This document shows positions 61,946 through 64,000 of a DNA stretch of 64,000 nt, in pieces; the first letter of the stretch is position 1, and each line of letters opens with the position of its first letter. Below the pieces are notes generated by a model. That model had not been told where the DNA came from and ran no database searches. It saw nothing but the letters and a program-made list of their open reading frames with translations. Origin of the DNA: Bacteroidia bacterium 43-41 (GTDB lineage Bacteria > Bacteroidota > Bacteroidia > Bacteroidales > Dysgonomonadaceae); contig MKTD01000066.1 of NCBI GenBank assembly GCA_001898165.1, positions 35,670 to 99,669 of the forward strand, read 5' to 3'. A program made the position numbers and the translations under genes.

Positions 61946-63841
61946 ATGAATAAGATAAAGTTATTTGCCGGAATAATAGCATCTATGTCTCTCGTATTCA
62001 TGGGATGCGGTGATTATTTGGATAGGATGCAGGACGATAAAGTAAATGAGCAGGAAGTATTCACCCGTTTTGATTACGTAAATCAATTGGTGACAGATCT
62101 TTATAGGGATAGTAAATTAGCAAATAGGCCACTCCTATATTTCAACCATTTCAGTACGGCCGCTATTACGGATGAAAGTAGTGCCAGCAGCCATGAAGCA
62201 GCTATCCCGCATCAATTCCATATTGGGAATTACGGTCCGTCTCAAGGGATGCCTGATCGTAGTAGTGTAGGGCAATATTGGTGGGATCTGTATACTAAGA
62301 TCCGTAAAGCAAATATCATACTGGAAGGGGTGGAAAAATACAATACACCTGATAATCCACAAATGGGAAGAGAAGGGGATATTGTGAAAAGAGTGGGAGA
62401 AACATATTTTCTGCGTGCGTACCTGCATTTTTTGTTGCTGCGCTCTTATGGAGAAGTTCCCTATGTTGAGCATGTTATAAATCCTGATGGTGACATGTCA
62501 TTCGTTCAATTATCGGCACATGAAATAGTGGACCGTATTTGTGCCGATGCTGATGAGGCATATGCCCGGGTTGCAGCCTTTAACGGAGGACAGGATTTTG
62601 GTCGTGTAGATCAGGGAGCCTGCCTCGGACTTAAAGCAATGGCAAGGTGGATCGCTGCTACGCCGATGTATAATGGAGGTAATTTCCCGAACGATACACG
62701 GTTATATAAAGATGAATACGGATACGATCCAAAAAGGTGGGAGGCGGCTAAAACGGCAGCAAAAGCAGTGATGGAGGCCAAAGATAACAGCGGTGGATTA
62801 CGTTATTCGTTGTATACAAAATATGATGAAACCGATTTTGGGGACCTTAATAACAATAATACGAGTAAAAGTAAAGTCTATCGGCGTTTGTGGAGTATGT
62901 TCTATGATATGGATGCAATCCAAAACGAATGGGTTTGGTTTGTAACAAGGGATAAGGATACCGGCTGGTCGGGTGATGTATTGCCTCCGTCGCAAGGTGG
63001 ACATGCAAGACAGCGACCTCTTCAGCAACAAGTGGATGAATATGAATATATTGCTCCGGATGGATATGGGTACCCGGTGTATGTCGACAGGGCTGTCTCC
63101 GACGGATATGACGATGGAAATCCTTATGAGAGCGTCCGGCGTGATCCTCGCTTTTATCGCGATATCCGTTACCATAGTTCTGTTTATCGGGGTGCAACCT
63201 TGAACACTGCTGAAGGAAATGATGCTGTAAGCGGAAGTTATCTTGATAATGCATCCCATACAGGTTACTATTTACGTAAATTTTACAAAGATGGATGGGC
63301 CAGGGGAGACGGATCTCATGTAATTAACGGTCCTGCTATTTGGCGTCTTCCCGAGATAATGTATATCTATTGCGAAGCTGTAAATGAAACGACCGGACCC
63401 AATGAAGAAATCTATAACATATTAAATGAAATACGCGCGCGTTCTTTTATGGCTCCCATTCCTCCGAAAGCAAAAACGGACAAAAAGTTAATGAACGAAT
63501 ACATACAAAGGGAACGCCGTGTTGAATTATTCTATGAAAATCATCGTATATGGCATGCCCGATTATACCTGGAGCCTGATGATCCGGCCGAAATAACTCT
63601 TGAAAAAGCTTATCTAAATGCCAATAGTTGGCCGTACCCTAAAACGCAACGTTGGTCTCACGGAATGAAGCCCGTGGAAGATAAGAATGGAAAAATAGAA
63701 GTGAGCGGTAAAAAATATAGGATGCAACGATTTGAAATTCAGGAGGGTCGTATGTTTGAAACGCCAAGACATTATTTGTTCCCAATAATGACGGATGAAT
63801 TGAAACGAACCCCGGGATTGGTTCAAAATCCGGGCTGGTAA
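61946..63841 (+). CDS. SusD/RagB-family nutrient-binding lipoprotein
   Basis: A 631-residue surface lipoprotein with a lipobox (LVFMGCGDYLDRM, cysteine near residue 21). It is all-helical with TPR-like repeats and the family end motifs (RRVELFYENHRIWHARLY, YLFPIMTDELKRTPGLVQNPGW). It forms a lid over the SusC barrel and binds the nutrient. At 631 residues it is longer than SusD itself (551), which suggests inserted loops. The genes for degrading enzymes would be downstream, outside the window. Confidence 0.94.
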   Translation: MNKIKLFAGIIASMSLVFMGCGDYLDRMQDDKVNEQEVFTRFDYVNQLVTDLYRDSKLANRPLLYFNHFSTAAITDESSASSHEAAIPHQFHIGNYGPSQGMPDRSSVGQYWWDLYTKIRKANIILEGVEKYNTPDNPQMGREGDIVKRVGETYFLRAYLHFLLLRSYGEVPYVEHVINPDGDMSFVQLSAHEIVDRICADADEAYARVAAFNGGQDFGRVDQGACLGLKAMARWIAATPMYNGGNFPNDTRLYKDEYGYDPKRWEAAKTAAKAVMEAKDNSGGLRYSLYTKYDETDFGDLNNNNTSKSKVYRRLWSMFYDMDAIQNEWVWFVTRDKDTGWSGDVLPPSQGGHARQRPLQQQVDEYEYIAPDGYGYPVYVDRAVSDGYDDGNPYESVRRDPRFYRDIRYHSSVYRGATLNTAEGNDAVSGSYLDNASHTGYYLRKFYKDGWARGDGSHVINGPAIWRLPEIMYIYCEAVNETTGPNEEIYNILNEIRARSFMAPIPPKAKTDKKLMNEYIQRERRVELFYENHRIWHARLYLEPDDPAEITLEKAYLNANSWPYPKTQRWSHGMKPVEDKNGKIEVSGKKYRMQRFEIQEGRMFETPRHYLFPIMTDELKRTPGLVQNPGW

Positions 63842-63860
63842 AAAACATCATGAAGTAATA

Positions 63861-63905
63861 AATAAGGTTATCCGAAGTATAAATTATTTTTCGGATAACC
63901 TTATT
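63861..63905. terminator. Terminator after the SusC-SusD operon
   Basis: AATAAGGTTATCCGAA and TTCGGATAACCTTATT form a perfect 16-bp stem with a 13-base loop. It lies 20 bp after the SusD stop and is followed by a short T-rich stretch. No gene starts in the last 95 bp of the window. Confidence 0.85.
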
Positions 63906-63968
63906 TATTAGTTCCTATGTTTGTAATTTGAATTATCGGCCGAAAATAGCATAAGCCAAGAGAATTAT

Positions 63969-63976
63969 TACATTTG
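63969..63976 (+). promoter_or_regulatory. Candidate -7 element of the next gene
   Basis: TACATTTG matches TAnnTTTG near the window end. It would drive a gene beyond 64,000. No good -33 element is seen. Confidence 0.3.
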
Positions 63977-64000
63977 CAAAAGAAGCAGACAAACCCAATA

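Overview
The window reads as chromosomal DNA from a member of the Bacteroidales (Bacteroidetes). Evidence: a SusC/SusD pair behind an ECF sigma factor and a FecR-type anti-sigma factor, an arginine operon whose carbamoyltransferase closely resembles the Bacteroides N-succinylornithine type, several matches to the Bacteroidetes promoter pattern (TTTG, 19-20 bp, TAnnTTTG), and many lipoproteins and TonB-dependent receptors. Gene content would suit Dysgonomonadaceae or Porphyromonadaceae relatives, but the genus cannot be fixed from sequence reading alone.

Layout. 1-11.5 kb: end of an APC amino-acid permease, a TonB-dependent receptor, a two-gene radical-SAM/lipoprotein pair, a nicotinamidase-like hydrolase, a murein-peptide pair (NlpC/P60 peptidase plus dipeptide epimerase), an exported isoaspartyl methyltransferase and a BtuB-like receptor. 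Three copies of a 133-209 bp palindromic repeat sit here, each 3-12 bp from a stop codon. 11.5-20.5 kb: an ABC/GntR module followed by a one-directional export cluster (ATPase, two FtsX-type permeases, membrane-fusion protein, TolC, DUF2807-like protein). 20.5-31.8 kb: YeiH exporter with divergent LysR regulator, TrmN6-like methyltransferase, Lon, a helix-hairpin-helix outer-membrane protein, an ABC-F protein, a PAP2 protein and rubrerythrin. 31.8-43 kb: tRNA-Arg, rplM-rpsI, rpsB-tsf, transaldolase, a lytic transglycosylase-DUF5683-parB-parA cluster and a KamA-family radical SAM protein. 43-50 kb: arginine operon (GNAT, argG, argC, argD, argF', argB, argE-like). 50-56.7 kb: an accessory island with a HigB / HigA-ImmA toxin-antitoxin pair, hipBA, a lipoprotein, and a decayed Rhs locus (GIY-YIG-like toxin tip, putative immunity gene, core fragment) abutting a broken IS110 transposase. 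56.7-63.9 kb: start of a polysaccharide-utilisation-type locus (sigma, FecR, SusC with STN domain, SusD), closed by a strong terminator.

Most noteworthy: (i) the radical-SAM/lipoprotein pair, a recognisable but functionally uncharacterised family pair; (ii) the stop-codon-associated palindromic repeats; (iii) the Rhs toxin tip, whose reading frame and natural end reappear if one base of an A7 run is skipped, placing its stop 5 bp before the putative immunity gene; (iv) an antitoxin fused to an ImmA/IrrE metalloprotease; (v) the GNAT heading a succinyl-type arginine operon. No CRISPR array, rRNA, prophage or complete transposon was seen.
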